A stretch of DNA of 64,000 nucleotides from Hymenobacter gummosus (GCF_003970915.1 NZ_RXOF01000011.1:156730-220729), one strand, 5' to 3'; positions 36,100 through 44,990 are shown, counted from the first letter of the stretch. The notes: generated by a model from the letters alone, not told the origin. A program made the numbers and translations.

Positions 36100-37367
36100 T
36101 GGGGCAGAGCGGCGCAAAAAAAATCCTTCTCGTCGACGACAACGAGCACGACCGGCTCTTGTACCGACGCTTTTTGGGCAAGCACATCGGCCCCGAGACG
36201 TTTGAGGTGTTTGAAGCCTCATCGGGGGACCAAGGGCTGGCGCTGTTTCAGGAGCGGCAGCCCGATTGCGTGCTGCTCGACTACAACCTGCTCGATACCG
36301 ACGGCCTGGCCGTGCTGGCCGATTTGCTGCAGCTTACCCCGCCCGACACCCTGTGCGTGGTGATGATTACCGGCGGCGGCAGCGAGCAGCTGGCCGTGCG
36401 CGCCCTCAACAACGGCGCGCTGGACTACCTCGTCAAGGGCCACTTCGACCCGGAGCTGCTGTGCAAGACGGTGCTGCACGCCATCGAGAAAAACGAGTGG
36501 CGCCAGCACCTGGCCCGGCAGCACCAGGAGCTGCAGGCCGTCAACCAGCAACTGCGCGACTCGCTGGCCGAGCTGACCACGACCCGCCAGCAGCTGCAGC
36601 AGATCAACGCCCAGCTGGTATCGGCCAGCGCGGCGGTGGAAGCCCGCAACCAGCAGCTCGACCTGGCCAACCAGCAGCTGGCGCGCACCAATGCCGACCT
36701 GGACAACTTCGTGTACGCCGCCTCGCACGACCTCAAGCAGCCCGTCAACAACCTTACGGGCCTGTTCGAGGAGCTGCGCCGCTCCGCCACCTTCGCCGAC
36801 CCCGACGAAGCGCTGGTGCTGCGCCTCATCGACGAATCCTTGCGCGATTTGACCGGCACCATCGGCGGGCTGGCGGCCGTGGTGCAGATGCAGCGCCAAC
36901 CCGGCGAGCAGGTGGCCGAGCTGGTGCAGCTGCCCGAGCTGGCCACCGACGTGCTGCAGACCATTCGCCCGCAGCTGCAAGACGCGCAGGCAGCCGTGCA
37001 CACCGACTTTACGGCCCTGCCCGAGCTGCTGTACGTGCGCAGCAACCTGCGCACCATTCTGCTAAACCTGGTCAGCAACGCCATCAAATACCGCCACGCC
37101 GAGCGGGAGCCGCGGGTGTGCGTGCAAGCCCGCCTCGTAACCGGGCAGCCGGTGCTGGAAGTGCGCGACAACGGCCTGGGCATCAACCTGGAGCGCCACG
37201 GCCGGGAGCTGTTTCAACTGTTTCGCCGCTTTCACCCCGCCGCCAGCGACGGTACCGGCGTGGGCCTGTTCCTGGTGAACCGGCTGGTGCAGTCGCACGG
37301 CGGGCGCATCGAGGTGGAAAGCGAGGAAGGCGCAGGCACTACGTTCCGGGTGTTTTTGCGAAGCTGA
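36099..37367 (+). CDS. Receiver-histidine kinase hybrid of the light-sensing operon
   Basis: 422 aa from GTG 36099 (stop/start overlap TAGTG). An N-terminal receiver (ILLVDDNEHDR, Asp61, Lys113 in YLVKGH) is joined by a coiled coil (about 130-200, rich in Gln/Leu) to HisKA (NFVYAASHDLKQPVNN, His210) and HATPase (N-box LLNLVSNAIKYR, G1 DNGLGI at 357-362, GTGVGLFLV). All kinase motifs are intact. Receiver first, kinase second means its input is probably phosphorylation by another kinase. It has no sensor domain, and its intact catalytic core contrasts with the phytochrome. Confidence 0.93.
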   Translation: MGQSGAKKILLVDDNEHDRLLYRRFLGKHIGPETFEVFEASSGDQGLALFQERQPDCVLLDYNLLDTDGLAVLADLLQLTPPDTLCVVMITGGGSEQLAVRALNNGALDYLVKGHFDPELLCKTVLHAIEKNEWRQHLARQHQELQAVNQQLRDSLAELTTTRQQLQQINAQLVSASAAVEARNQQLDLANQQLARTNADLDNFVYAASHDLKQPVNNLTGLFEELRRSATFADPDEALVLRLIDESLRDLTGTIGGLAAVVQMQRQPGEQVAELVQLPELATDVLQTIRPQLQDAQAAVHTDFTALPELLYVRSNLRTILLNLVSNAIKYRHAEREPRVCVQARLVTGQPVLEVRDNGLGINLERHGRELFQLFRRFHPAASDGTGVGLFLVNRLVQSHGGRIEVESEEGAGTTFRVFLRS

Positions 37368-37379
37368 CCTGCGCGCTTG

Positions 37380-38009
37380 CTACCACACCAGCAGCCACAG
37401 CTCGGGGTAGCGCAGCAGGGCCGCGCGCTCATCGAACATCGGGCCTTTGAGCTGATAAGGGGCAGATTCGGCAGCAGGCATCCGGCGGCCGGCTTTGCGC
37501 CAATACTGCGCCGCCGCCACGTGTTCCAGGCCCTCGTAGCCCTGGGCAAATTCACTGCGGCCGGTCAGCAGCAGCAGGCGCGGGTGGCGCAGCGTCCAGT
37601 AGAATTTGTCGCGGCCCTGGGTCATGAGCCAGCCGCGGAAATACTCAAAACAATCATCGGAGCAGCCCCCGTTGACGGCGTAGGCCGCCTGCCACAGCCG
37701 CGCGTCGTAGCTCTGCCGCAGCAGGTGGGCCAGCGTCCGGTCGAAGCGGCGCAGCGTGAGCGTGTCGAGCCCGGCCAGCTCCTCGCTCAGGGTGCTCAGC
37801 TGCCCGTTGTAGCTCGTCAAGCCGTGGTGCCGCGAGGCTTCGATGAGGCGCCAGAAGTCGGCTTCGGGCAGTAGTTCCGCCGGCCGGCTGGCTTCCGGCA
37901 GCAGTTCGGGACCATCGTAGCGCGGCAAGGGCACGAAGCGCTGCACGATGACGCGCAGGAAGAAGACCAGCAGGAAGATTTTCAGGCTGGTCAGCAGGAG
38001 TCGTACCAC
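37380..38009 (-). CDS. DUF4240-domain protein with N-terminal membrane helix
   Basis: 209 aa. The N-terminus (MVRLLLTSLKIFLLVFFLRV) is an anchor. Residues about 50-165 match the DUF4240 pattern: ADFWRLIEASRHHG, LWQAAYAVNGGCSDDCFEYF and GWLMTQGRDKFYWTLRHP. The domain occurs in Streptomyces and many other bacteria without known function. It starts at GTG 38009. It converges with the kinase operon, only 12 bp apart, and no terminator is evident. Confidence 0.75.
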   Translation of the reverse strand: MVRLLLTSLKIFLLVFFLRVIVQRFVPLPRYDGPELLPEASRPAELLPEADFWRLIEASRHHGLTSYNGQLSTLSEELAGLDTLTLRRFDRTLAHLLRQSYDARLWQAAYAVNGGCSDDCFEYFRGWLMTQGRDKFYWTLRHPRLLLLTGRSEFAQGYEGLEHVAAAQYWRKAGRRMPAAESAPYQLKGPMFDERAALLRYPELWLLVW

Positions 38010-38062
38010 TTGTAGAGTTAGGAACTTACGACCGGCCGGATAGTGACACGTTTCACCGCGGG

Positions 38063-38326
38063 CTATTCTTTAGGCAAGTTACGGGGCTGTTCCAGCGCCA
38101 TAAAAGCCTCAATGGCCTCGTCGGATACTGGCCAGTCGGCGCCTTTGCACTGGAGAATATACACCAGCCCGCACAGCTCGATGGGGTCGTAGGCCAAGAC
38201 TTCCAACTTGCCTTTTCGGGCGGTCCACCACTGCTGCTCGGCGTCGTACAGCACCTCAAATCCTTGTTCCCGTAGCGCGTAGTAAGCGGGTGCCAGCACG
38301 TTAGAGGCCGCAGCTAGGTAAGGCAT
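38063..38326 (-). CDS. Small hypothetical protein (87 aa)
   Basis: 87 aa from ATG 38326: MPYLAAASNVLAPAYYALRE, then WWTARKGKLEVLAYDPIELC and a short helical end. It resembles small Bacteroidota proteins of the kind that read as tiny immunity or adaptor proteins, but I cannot name a family. It lies 20 bp after menA on the same strand and may be cotranscribed with it and with the DUF4240 gene. Confidence 0.6.
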   Translation of the reverse strand: MPYLAAASNVLAPAYYALREQGFEVLYDAEQQWWTARKGKLEVLAYDPIELCGLVYILQCKGADWPVSDEAIEAFMALEQPRNLPKE

Positions 38327-38346
38327 AATTGACGCGTCTGGAAGCT

Positions 38347-39303
38347 CTACACCAACTGCCCGATGCCGAACAGCAGCACGAACAGCAGGGTGCTCATGGC
38401 CATCTGCTTCAGCAAGGGGTCGAGCTGCATAGACTGCTGGCGCTTCCACACCTGCAGGCCGTTGAAGAGCAGCAGCGGTACGGCGCCCAGAAACAGCCAC
38501 TGCCAGGGCGAGCGGTAATTCTGGGCCACGTACGTCACGGCCGCGCCCAGGCCCAGCAGCAGCAGCAACCAGTGGTAGAGGCGGGCGCGCTGCGGCCCCA
38601 GGCGCACCGGCACGGTGATTTTGCCGGCCAGCTCATCGGAGCGCATGTCGCGGATGTTGTTCACGTTCAGCACGGCGGCCGAAAAGCAGCCCAGGCTCAC
38701 GGCCGGCAGCAGCACGTCGAGGGGCAGGGCGCTGGCCCAGCCGTCGGCCTGGCGGTAGGCCTGCAGAAAGTAGGTGCCGCACACGCCCACCAAGCCGAAA
38801 AACAGGAACACCGACACGTCGCCGAGGCCGGCGTAGCCGTAGGGTTTGGCGCCGGCGGTGTAGTTGATGGCCGCCCAGATGGCCGACAGGCCAATAACGA
38901 GGAAGGCCCCGAATACCCACAGCCCGGCAAAGCCCAGCGCCACCCACAGCAGCGCCACGCCCGCTACCAGCGAAGCCGCCCCGAACACCAGCATGCCCCG
39001 CTTCATCTGCTCCGGGCTGATGGCCCCGCTCTGCACGGCCCGCTGCGGCCCTTCGCGGTGCACGCTGTCGGCCCCGTTCTGTGAGTCGCCGTAGTCGTTG
39101 GCCAGGTTCGAGAGAATCTGCAGCAGCACGGTGGTCAGCGCGGCCAGTCCCACCACGGCGCCGTTGAACCGGCCCTGGCTGGCGGCCAGAAAGGCCCCCA
39201 TCAGGATGCTGGCCAGGGCCAGCGGCAGGGTACGCGGCCGGAAGGCCGAAATCCAGGCTTTGGCGGTGCTGGGCTGGGCGGAAGGATGCTCGGAGGTAGT
39301 CAC
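38347..39303 (-). CDS. menA: 1,4-dihydroxy-2-naphthoate polyprenyltransferase
   Basis: 318 aa from GTG 39303 (MTTSEHPSAQPSTAKAWISA). UbiA fold with the first Asp motif NDYGDSQNGAD at 69-79 and the second at NNIRDMRSDELAGKITVPVR (about 204-223), the form specific to MenA. It attaches the isoprenoid tail to dihydroxynaphthoate to give demethylmenaquinone in the inner membrane, consistent with a menaquinone-based respiratory chain. The upstream frame continues into the 39369-39430 hairpin, so the GTG start is preferred. Confidence 0.93.
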   Translation of the reverse strand: MTTSEHPSAQPSTAKAWISAFRPRTLPLALASILMGAFLAASQGRFNGAVVGLAALTTVLLQILSNLANDYGDSQNGADSVHREGPQRAVQSGAISPEQMKRGMLVFGAASLVAGVALLWVALGFAGLWVFGAFLVIGLSAIWAAINYTAGAKPYGYAGLGDVSVFLFFGLVGVCGTYFLQAYRQADGWASALPLDVLLPAVSLGCFSAAVLNVNNIRDMRSDELAGKITVPVRLGPQRARLYHWLLLLLGLGAAVTYVAQNYRSPWQWLFLGAVPLLLFNGLQVWKRQQSMQLDPLLKQMAMSTLLFVLLFGIGQLV

Positions 39304-39368
39304 GGCGGGAAGGGAAATCGGGAGGGTAGCGGCGGCAATTCGCGGCGGGCCGCAAAGGTGGCTTTTTC

Positions 39369-39430
39369 CGGACACAGTAATGTCCGGGGCCGGACCACGA
39401 GTTGTCCGACCCCGGACATTACTGTGTCCG
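39369..39430. repeat. Long near-perfect hairpin
   Basis: Arms of 27 bases with a single mismatch (CGGACACAGTAATGTCCGGG... and complement), loop CACGAGTT. It separates menA from the glutathione peroxidase gene on the same strand and may end the latter's transcript, although no T-tract follows. Confidence 0.88.
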
Positions 39431-39468
39431 CTGTTATACGTCGTGGGCCGTGCCCAGGGCAGGCGCCG

Positions 39469-40053
39469 TTATTTCTGAATGGCGGCCAGCAGCTCCTCGC
39501 TCATGGGCTTCACCTTGGAGGGGTAGAAACCAACGACGTTGCCTTTCTCGTCGATGAGGTACTTGCAGAAGTTCCAGGTCGGCTTGGCGTCGGTAACGCC
39601 GTTCTTGGCTTTGTCGCCGAGGAACTGGTAGAGCGGGGCGGTGTCGGCGCCCGTCACCGAGACTTTGGAGAACAGCGGGAAGGTCACGCCGTAGTTTTTC
39701 TCGCAGAACGAGGCAATCTGCAGGTTGGTGCCCGGCTCCTGCCCGCCGAAGTTGTTGGCCGGAAAGCCCAGCACCGTCACCTTGTCGCCGTGCTTCTTGT
39801 ACAGCTCCTCCAGCTCCTTGTACTGCGGGGTGTAGCCGCACTCGGAGGCGGTATTGACGATGAGCAGCTTTTTGCCCTTGTACTGGCTCAGCTTCACCGG
39901 CTTGCCGTTAATGTCCTCCACGGTGAAGTCGTACACGGTGGCCTTGGCGGCAGTTTCGGCGGCAGTGGTTTCGGTCATGGCAGGGATGGTGGGAGTGGTG
40001 AGACGGGCGCCAGCGGCCAGGGCGGCAGCGGCGCAGAAGAGCAGAACTTTCAT
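39469..40053 (-). CDS. Secreted thioredoxin/glutathione peroxidase, Cys type
   Basis: 194 aa. A signal peptide (MKVLLFCAAAALAAGARL) is followed by the GPx fold: NTASECGYTPQY (peroxidatic Cys72), GFPANNFGGQEPG (Gln105) and PTWNFCKYLID (Trp160, Asn161). Cys117 in SFCEKNYGVTFPLF is the likely resolving Cys, so the reductant is probably thioredoxin rather than glutathione. It would remove peroxides in the periplasm or at the envelope. Confidence 0.9.
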   Translation of the reverse strand: MKVLLFCAAAALAAGARLTTPTIPAMTETTAAETAAKATVYDFTVEDINGKPVKLSQYKGKKLLIVNTASECGYTPQYKELEELYKKHGDKVTVLGFPANNFGGQEPGTNLQIASFCEKNYGVTFPLFSKVSVTGADTAPLYQFLGDKAKNGVTDAKPTWNFCKYLIDEKGNVVGFYPSKVKPMSEELLAAIQK

Positions 40054-40134
40054 GAAATGCGGCGGGAAAAAGAAGTTAACAGTCAGCCGGTGGGCTAATC
40101 GCCAGCAGATACGGAATGTTGGTCGGCGGCGGAC

Positions 40135-40716
40135 CTAGCTGCGGCCCGGGGTGAGCCACTTTTCTACGTTGGAGGGCTGCCAGGCGTCCATCTGGGCCAG
40201 CAGCTCAGTGATGTTGTCGGCCACGATGAGCTGGCGGCGGTTTTCGGCCCGCAGCAGGCCCTGGGCGGTCATGTGGTCGAGCAAGGTCACCAAGGCGTCG
40301 TAGAAGCCGGCCACGTTCAGGATGCCGATGGGCTTGCGGTGCAGGCCCAGCTGCCCCCAGGTCAGCACCTCGAACAGCTCCTCCAGCGTGCCGTAGCCGC
40401 CGGGCATGGCAATGAAGCCCTCGGCCAGCTCGGCCATGCGCAGCTTGCGCTGGTGCATGTTGTCGACGACTTCCAGCGAAGTCAGCCCCAGGTGGGCCAC
40501 TTCCTTGTCTTTCAAAAAGCCGGGTATCACGCCGATAGCCTGGCCGCCGCTGCTCATCACGGCATCGGCCACGGCGCCCATCAACCCCACCTTGCCGCCG
40601 CCAAACACCAGCGTAACGCCGCGCTTGGCCAGGGCCTCCCCTACTTCGGCGGCGTGCTGGGCATAGCGCGGGTCGATGCCGGCGCTGGAGCCGCAGTAAA
40701 CTGCAATTACTTTCAT
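40135..40716 (-). CDS. LOG-family protein (nucleoside monophosphate phosphoribohydrolase-like)
   Basis: 193 aa, TIGR00730 family. Start MKVIAVYCGSSAGIDPRY, then VFGGGKVGLMGAVADAV and the catalytic motif MPGGYGTLEELFEVLTWGQ (104-122). Members hydrolyse cytokinin-type or AMP-type nucleotides to the base and ribose 5-phosphate. I chose ATG 40716; the upstream part of the frame enters a hairpin repeat. It follows argS on the same strand, separated by the twin hairpins. Confidence 0.9.
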   Translation of the reverse strand: MKVIAVYCGSSAGIDPRYAQHAAEVGEALAKRGVTLVFGGGKVGLMGAVADAVMSSGGQAIGVIPGFLKDKEVAHLGLTSLEVVDNMHQRKLRMAELAEGFIAMPGGYGTLEELFEVLTWGQLGLHRKPIGILNVAGFYDALVTLLDHMTAQGLLRAENRRQLIVADNITELLAQMDAWQPSNVEKWLTPGRS

Positions 40717-40728
40717 ATCCGGAACGGC

Positions 40729-40846
40729 GTGGTGCCACGACTCCAAGTCGTGGCACCACTATGTTTATTCAGGCTGTCGGGCCTGACGATTTAGGTTACT
40801 TGTAGCTTAAAAGTAGTGGTGCCACGGCTTCGAGCCGTGGCACCAC
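40729..40846. repeat. Twin hairpins (palindromic repeat family 6)
   Basis: Two separate perfect 14-bp stems: 40729-40759 (GTGGTGCCACGACT, loop CCA) and 40816-40846 (GTGGTGCCACGGCT, loop TCG). Each is an inverted repeat and both share the GTGGTGCCACG end, so the pair can also fold on itself. They fill the argS/LOG interval. Confidence 0.9.
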
Positions 40847-40854
40847 CCGTCGGT

Positions 40855-42645
40855 TTACATGCGTTCGGGCGCCTGAATGCCGAGCAGCTTCAGGCTCTGG
40901 CGCAGCGTGTCGGCCACCTGAGCCGAGAGGGCCACGCGCATGTCGCGCAGGCTGGTATCAGGCTCGGTCAGCACGTACACCTCGTTCCAGAAACGGTTGT
41001 AGGTTTTGGCGAGGTCGTAAGCGTACTGGGCAATGACGGCTGGTGAATAGGCCTTAGCCGCGTCGGCCACCGCCGTTGGATAGCTGGCCAGCAGTTGGAT
41101 AACTTCCCGTTCTACGTCCTGCAGAGCCGCTGCCTGCTCCGGTACGCTGGGCGTGATGTTCATGTCGGCCGCCTTGCGCCGTAGGGAGCTGATGCGGGCG
41201 TGGGTGTACTGAATAAACGGCCCCGTGTGCCCGTGCAGCTGCACCGACTCATTCGGGTCGAACAGCATGCGCTTCTTCGGGTCGACTTTCAGCAGGTAAT
41301 ACTTCAGCGCGCCCAAACCCAGGGTGTGGTAGAGCTGCGCGGCTTCCTGCTCGCTCAGGCCCTCGATTTTGCCCAGCTCGGCGGTGGTCTGCCGGGCCGC
41401 GTCGGTTACTTCCTGCACCAGCTCGTCGGCGTCGACCACGGTGCCCTCGCGGCTTTTCATCTTGCCCGAGGGCAGGTCCACCATGCCGTACGAGAGGTGG
41501 TAGATGGCGTCGGCGTAGGGCTTGCCCAGCTTTTCCAGCACCAGCTTGAGCACCTGCATGTGGTAGTTCTGCTCGTCGGCAATGACGTACACCGAGGAGT
41601 CGTAGCCGAAATCCTGGTACTTCAGCTCGGCCGTGCCCAAATCCTGGGTCATATACACCGAGGTGCCGTCGGCGCGCAGCAGCAGCTTCTGGTCGAGGCC
41701 CTTGTCGGTGAGGTCCACCCACACCGAGCCGTCATCCTTGCGGAAGAACACGCCCTTCTGCAGGCCCTCTTCCACCCGCTCCTTGCCCAGCAGGTAGGTT
41801 TCCGACTCGTAGTAGAACTTGTCGAAATCCACCCCGATGCGCTGGTACGTGTCGTTGAAGCCCTCGTACACCCAGCCGTTCATCTGCCGCCACAAAGCCA
41901 CGGTTTCCGCGTCGCCGGCCTCCCAGTCGCGCAGCATGTCCTGGGCGTGGCGCATCAGCGGGGCCTCGCGCTTGGCTACTTCGCTGGACACGCCCTCAGC
42001 CTCCAGCTGCTTGATTTGCTCCCGGTAGTGCTTCTCAAACAGCACGTAGTACTTGCCGATGAGGTGGTCCCCCTTCATGCCCGCCGACTCCGGCGTCTCG
42101 CCGTGGCCGTACTGCTGGTAGGCCAGCATGGACTTGCAGATGTGGATGCCCCGGTCATTCACCAGGTTGGCTTTGGTGACTTCGGCGCCGGTGGCTTTCA
42201 GGATTTCGGCCACCGAGTAGCCCAGGAAGTTGTTGCGCAAATGGCCCAGGTGCAGGGGCTTGTTGGTGTTGGGCGAGGAATACTCCACCACCACGCGCTG
42301 CGGGCCGCCGGTTTGCACGGGCGCGGCCACATCCTGGCTGCGCAGCTGCTGCAGGAGCCGCAGCCACTCGGCATGGGCAATTTCCAGGTTCAGAAAGCCC
42401 TTCACCACGTTGAAGCCGCTCACGCGGGGCTCATTCGCCTGCAGCCACTCGCCCAGGGCCTGCCCGATTTGCTCCGGGCCTTTGCCCAGGGCTTTGGTCA
42501 GCGGGAACGTAACGAGGGTGAACGTGCCCGCGAAGTCCTTGCGGGTGGGCTGAATGGTCAGCTGCTCGGCCGGCACCTGGGCGCCGAAAACTTGCTGAAT
42601 GGCGGCGCTCAGGGCCGCTTTGAGGTCTTGTTCGAGTTGTTGCAC
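40855..42645 (-). CDS. argS: Arginyl-tRNA synthetase
   Basis: 596 aa, class I. The N-terminal additional domain (1-110) leads to SSPNTNKPLHLGHLRNN (HLGH at 132-135, the HIGH motif); the KMSK-type loop is replaced by KMKSREGTVVDADEL, as usual for ArgRS. The C-terminal anticodon domain ends LKLLGIQAPERM. Normal length. It starts at ATG 42645 and ends at TAA 40855, nine bases after the last hairpin base. Confidence 0.96.
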   Translation of the reverse strand: MQQLEQDLKAALSAAIQQVFGAQVPAEQLTIQPTRKDFAGTFTLVTFPLTKALGKGPEQIGQALGEWLQANEPRVSGFNVVKGFLNLEIAHAEWLRLLQQLRSQDVAAPVQTGGPQRVVVEYSSPNTNKPLHLGHLRNNFLGYSVAEILKATGAEVTKANLVNDRGIHICKSMLAYQQYGHGETPESAGMKGDHLIGKYYVLFEKHYREQIKQLEAEGVSSEVAKREAPLMRHAQDMLRDWEAGDAETVALWRQMNGWVYEGFNDTYQRIGVDFDKFYYESETYLLGKERVEEGLQKGVFFRKDDGSVWVDLTDKGLDQKLLLRADGTSVYMTQDLGTAELKYQDFGYDSSVYVIADEQNYHMQVLKLVLEKLGKPYADAIYHLSYGMVDLPSGKMKSREGTVVDADELVQEVTDAARQTTAELGKIEGLSEQEAAQLYHTLGLGALKYYLLKVDPKKRMLFDPNESVQLHGHTGPFIQYTHARISSLRRKAADMNITPSVPEQAAALQDVEREVIQLLASYPTAVADAAKAYSPAVIAQYAYDLAKTYNRFWNEVYVLTEPDTSLRDMRVALSAQVADTLRQSLKLLGIQAPERM

Positions 42646-43065
42646 GGAGGGGGTGCGGATTTGGGTAACGCTGCGCCGGGCCCGGGGGCCGGCGAGGTTG
42701 AAAACAATGGGTTTGGAAGGCGAAAAGCGGACTACGGCGTAAACCCCGCCCGCGGCAATAGTCCTTGCCGCGCCGGCCGGAGGCTTACGCTACATTCGTC
42801 GCTCGTTCCGGCTCCGAAACGACCGCACCACGGGCATCAATACGAAGAGAGGCAGCGGTTTCACGGCCGCAAAGCTAATCACGGATTCTTCCGGATTCAT
42901 CGGATTTCACGGATTTTGTAGCCGATTGGGCCTATCCGAACCGCAGGAACGGGATTGATGGCCCGGCCCTGCGGCTTGCGTCGCGTGCCGTTGCCTCACG
43001 GCTGCGGCCACCGGCCATAGGTATGGTACCAAGCTAAAATTTCCCGCTGCCGCTGACATTCCGGC
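42646..43065. other. Intergenic region without a gene
   Basis: 420 bp. No supported gene. Around 42880-42917 are degenerate copies of ACGGATT (ATCACGGATTCTTCCGGATT and so on), resembling a decayed arm of the type of repeat seen at 47959. The rest shows nothing clear. Confidence 0.5.
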
Positions 43066-43503
43066 CTATTCCGCGGCCCGGCGCAAGGTCATCTGCAGGC
43101 GCTTGGGGTTGCCGCGGGTGATGACCGGGTAGGCCGCGTCGTTGGCAAACAGCAGCCGCCCGCCCACTTCGATGCGGGCCTGCACGGCGTAGGTGTTCGT
43201 CGGGTCGATGCGCAGCGTGTCGTAGGGCAGGCTGAATTTCAGCGGCACCTGCCGGCCCTGCGTCAGGGCCGTGCTGGTGGCTACTACGGTGGCGGCCGAG
43301 CCGGGCCTGGATACGTCCTGCAGCTGCAGCTGCAGCACCGCGTCGGAGGGCAGGGCCTGCCGCTCCCGGTAGGCCACGGTGCCGGTAATAGAATCCTGCA
43401 CCACCGCGACGGGGGCGCCGGTGGCGTTCTGGGTGGTGGGCTTGGCGCAGGCGGTCAGCAGGGCGGCCAGGCCCAGGACAACGGGCTGAATAGCAATTCT
43501 CAT
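43066..43503 (-). CDS. YbaY-family lipoprotein
   Basis: 145 aa. Signal peptide with lipobox LLTAC (Cys19). The mature domain begins ITGTVAYRERQALPSDAVLQ and continues LKFSLPYDTLRIDPTNTYAV and ARIEVGGRLLFANDAAYPV, the pattern of YbaY-type proteins in which a beta sandwich follows the lipid anchor. The function is unknown; related domains occur in secretion pilotins and META-like proteins. It stands between argS and the 73-aa gene and is followed by a long intergenic region. Confidence 0.85.
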   Translation of the reverse strand: MRIAIQPVVLGLAALLTACAKPTTQNATGAPVAVVQDSITGTVAYRERQALPSDAVLQLQLQDVSRPGSAATVVATSTALTQGRQVPLKFSLPYDTLRIDPTNTYAVQARIEVGGRLLFANDAAYPVITRGNPKRLQMTLRRAAE

Positions 43504-43613
43504 GGCAACAGACGGCGAAACCGACCCAAACGTGACTGATTCTCACGAATGTATCCGATTTCGCCGTTTTTGCACTATTCAGGCCGAAGTATCTTTATTA
43601 TTCACCGAAACGG

Positions 43614-43835
43614 CTACGTCCGCTCGAAGGCGGCCCGGCAGGTGGCGCACATCTGCAGCTCATCCAGGGCCAGCGGCCGGAACAGGCGCCGCAGGTTGTG
43701 AGCCGCCCCGCCGGGGTAGATTTGGGCGGGCATATCGGGCCGGTACCCCTGCGCCTGGCAGATGACGCACTGGTTGAGCCAGCGCTGCAGCGCCGGGTAC
43801 ATCCGCAGGTACAGCTCCGCCTCGCCTTTTCGCAT
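43614..43835 (-). CDS. Small two-CxxC protein, probable zinc binder
   Basis: 73 aa. Two CxxC pairs, CVIC (23-26) and CATC (63-66), could bind one zinc ion. Between them lie YRPDMPAQIYPGGAAHNLRR and an aromatic-hydrophobic helix. I do not recognise a named family. It begins 12 bases after the arginase stop on the same strand, so it is probably cotranscribed and could be an adaptor. Confidence 0.65.
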   Translation of the reverse strand: MRKGEAELYLRMYPALQRWLNQCVICQAQGYRPDMPAQIYPGGAAHNLRRLFRPLALDELQMCATCRAAFERT

Positions 43836-43847
43836 GGGCCAGCCGCG

Positions 43848-44822
43848 TCAGCGCCCCGTCACGGTATCCAGCCGCAGCCGCTCCTGAATGGCCTCGGTGG
43901 CCACTTCCAGGATGTCGAAGGCGTTGGAAGCCATGGTGTTTTCCGAGTCGAGCGTGGGGTTGATTTCGCCCATTTCGAAGCACACCACGCGGTTGTTTTC
44001 GAGCAGGTAGCGGCACAGGGCCATGGCTTCGGCCACGTCGAGCCCTTGCTCCACGGGCGTGCCGGTGCCCTTCGAGAAGCGCGAATCCAGGGAGTCCACG
44101 TCGAAGGAAATGTAGACCATGTCGCAGAAGCGCAGCTGCTCGTAAATCTCGCGGGCCACGCGGCGGGCGCCCTTGGCCCGGAACTCGTCGAGCCTGAAGT
44201 TGCGGATGTGCTGCTCCTCGATAATGCGGTCCTCTTCCGGCTCGGTGTCGCGCACGACCACGTAGATGAGGTGGTCGGGGGTGATTTTGGCCCCGGCTTC
44301 GCCCAGGTCCTTGAGCTTGCGCCAGAAAAACTCGGTTTCCGGCTCTACCTGGTTGTGCTGCAGGGCGCGGTGGTCGGCGCCCAGGGCCATGGCCAGCGGC
44401 ATGCCGTGCACGTTGCCCGAGGGCGTGGTGTAGGGCGAGTGAATGTCGGCGTGGGCGTCGATCCAGACGACACCCAGGGTTTTGTGCGGGTAGGCGGCCT
44501 TGATGCCGGCAATGGTGCCCGCGGCGTTGCTATGGTCGCCGGCCAGCACCAGCGGAAACTCCCCGAAGCGCAAGGTTTGCTCCACCGTGCTGCTGACGCC
44601 CTTGAGCACGTTGTAAATGCTGTCGATGTGCTTGGCGTAGGGGAAGTGGTTCTTGTCGAACAGCACCTGGTTTTGGTCGGGCACGACCACGGAGTTGAAG
44701 CGGCGGAAATAATCCGAGCCTTTGTTGAGGCAGGCCACTTTCAGCGCGTCGATGCCCAGGCTGGCCCCGCGGGTGCCAGCGCCGAGTTCGGACCGAACTT
44801 CGATCAGTTTGATGCGTCGCAT
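43848..44822 (-). CDS. rocF: Arginase-family hydrolase
   Basis: 324 aa, ureohydrolase fold. The manganese motifs are AGDHSNAAGT, WIDAHADIHSPYTTPSGNVHG (begin at about 121) and SFDVDSLDSRF. The TTPSGNVHGMP form favours arginase over agmatinase or formimidoylglutamase. It would split arginine into ornithine and urea. The gene is divergent from an arginine decarboxylase across 318 bp, so the two would compete for or divide the arginine pool. Confidence 0.88.
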   Translation of the reverse strand: MRRIKLIEVRSELGAGTRGASLGIDALKVACLNKGSDYFRRFNSVVVPDQNQVLFDKNHFPYAKHIDSIYNVLKGVSSTVEQTLRFGEFPLVLAGDHSNAAGTIAGIKAAYPHKTLGVVWIDAHADIHSPYTTPSGNVHGMPLAMALGADHRALQHNQVEPETEFFWRKLKDLGEAGAKITPDHLIYVVVRDTEPEEDRIIEEQHIRNFRLDEFRAKGARRVAREIYEQLRFCDMVYISFDVDSLDSRFSKGTGTPVEQGLDVAEAMALCRYLLENNRVVCFEMGEINPTLDSENTMASNAFDILEVATEAIQERLRLDTVTGR

Positions 44823-44968
44823 ACAGTTTTACATGGGCAGAAGGGTTAAAAGGTGTTGTTTGCCGATTGGTGGGTGGGAAGAGTCACTCAACCAGGCTCG
44901 GAGCGAACGGACTTTCCGCTCTGTTATTCTCCGACGTACAATCAACAACCAAAACACCCCCGAGGGGG

Positions 44969-44976
44969 TATCTTTG
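44969..44976 (+). promoter_or_regulatory. -7 box of the arginine decarboxylase gene
   Basis: TATCTTTG, an exact match to TAnnTTTG, 165 bases before the ATG, just after a CCCCCGAGGGGG palindrome (44956-44967). It would give a long leader including the G-rich repeat at 44991-45139. Confidence 0.5.
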
Positions 44977-44990
44977 CAGGCCTAAAGATA

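Noticed and set aside
36111-36130. Programmed frameshift at the run of eight A in the receiver-kinase gene
   Set aside because: The frame from GTG 36099 continues without break through the run into all kinase motifs, so no shift is needed.
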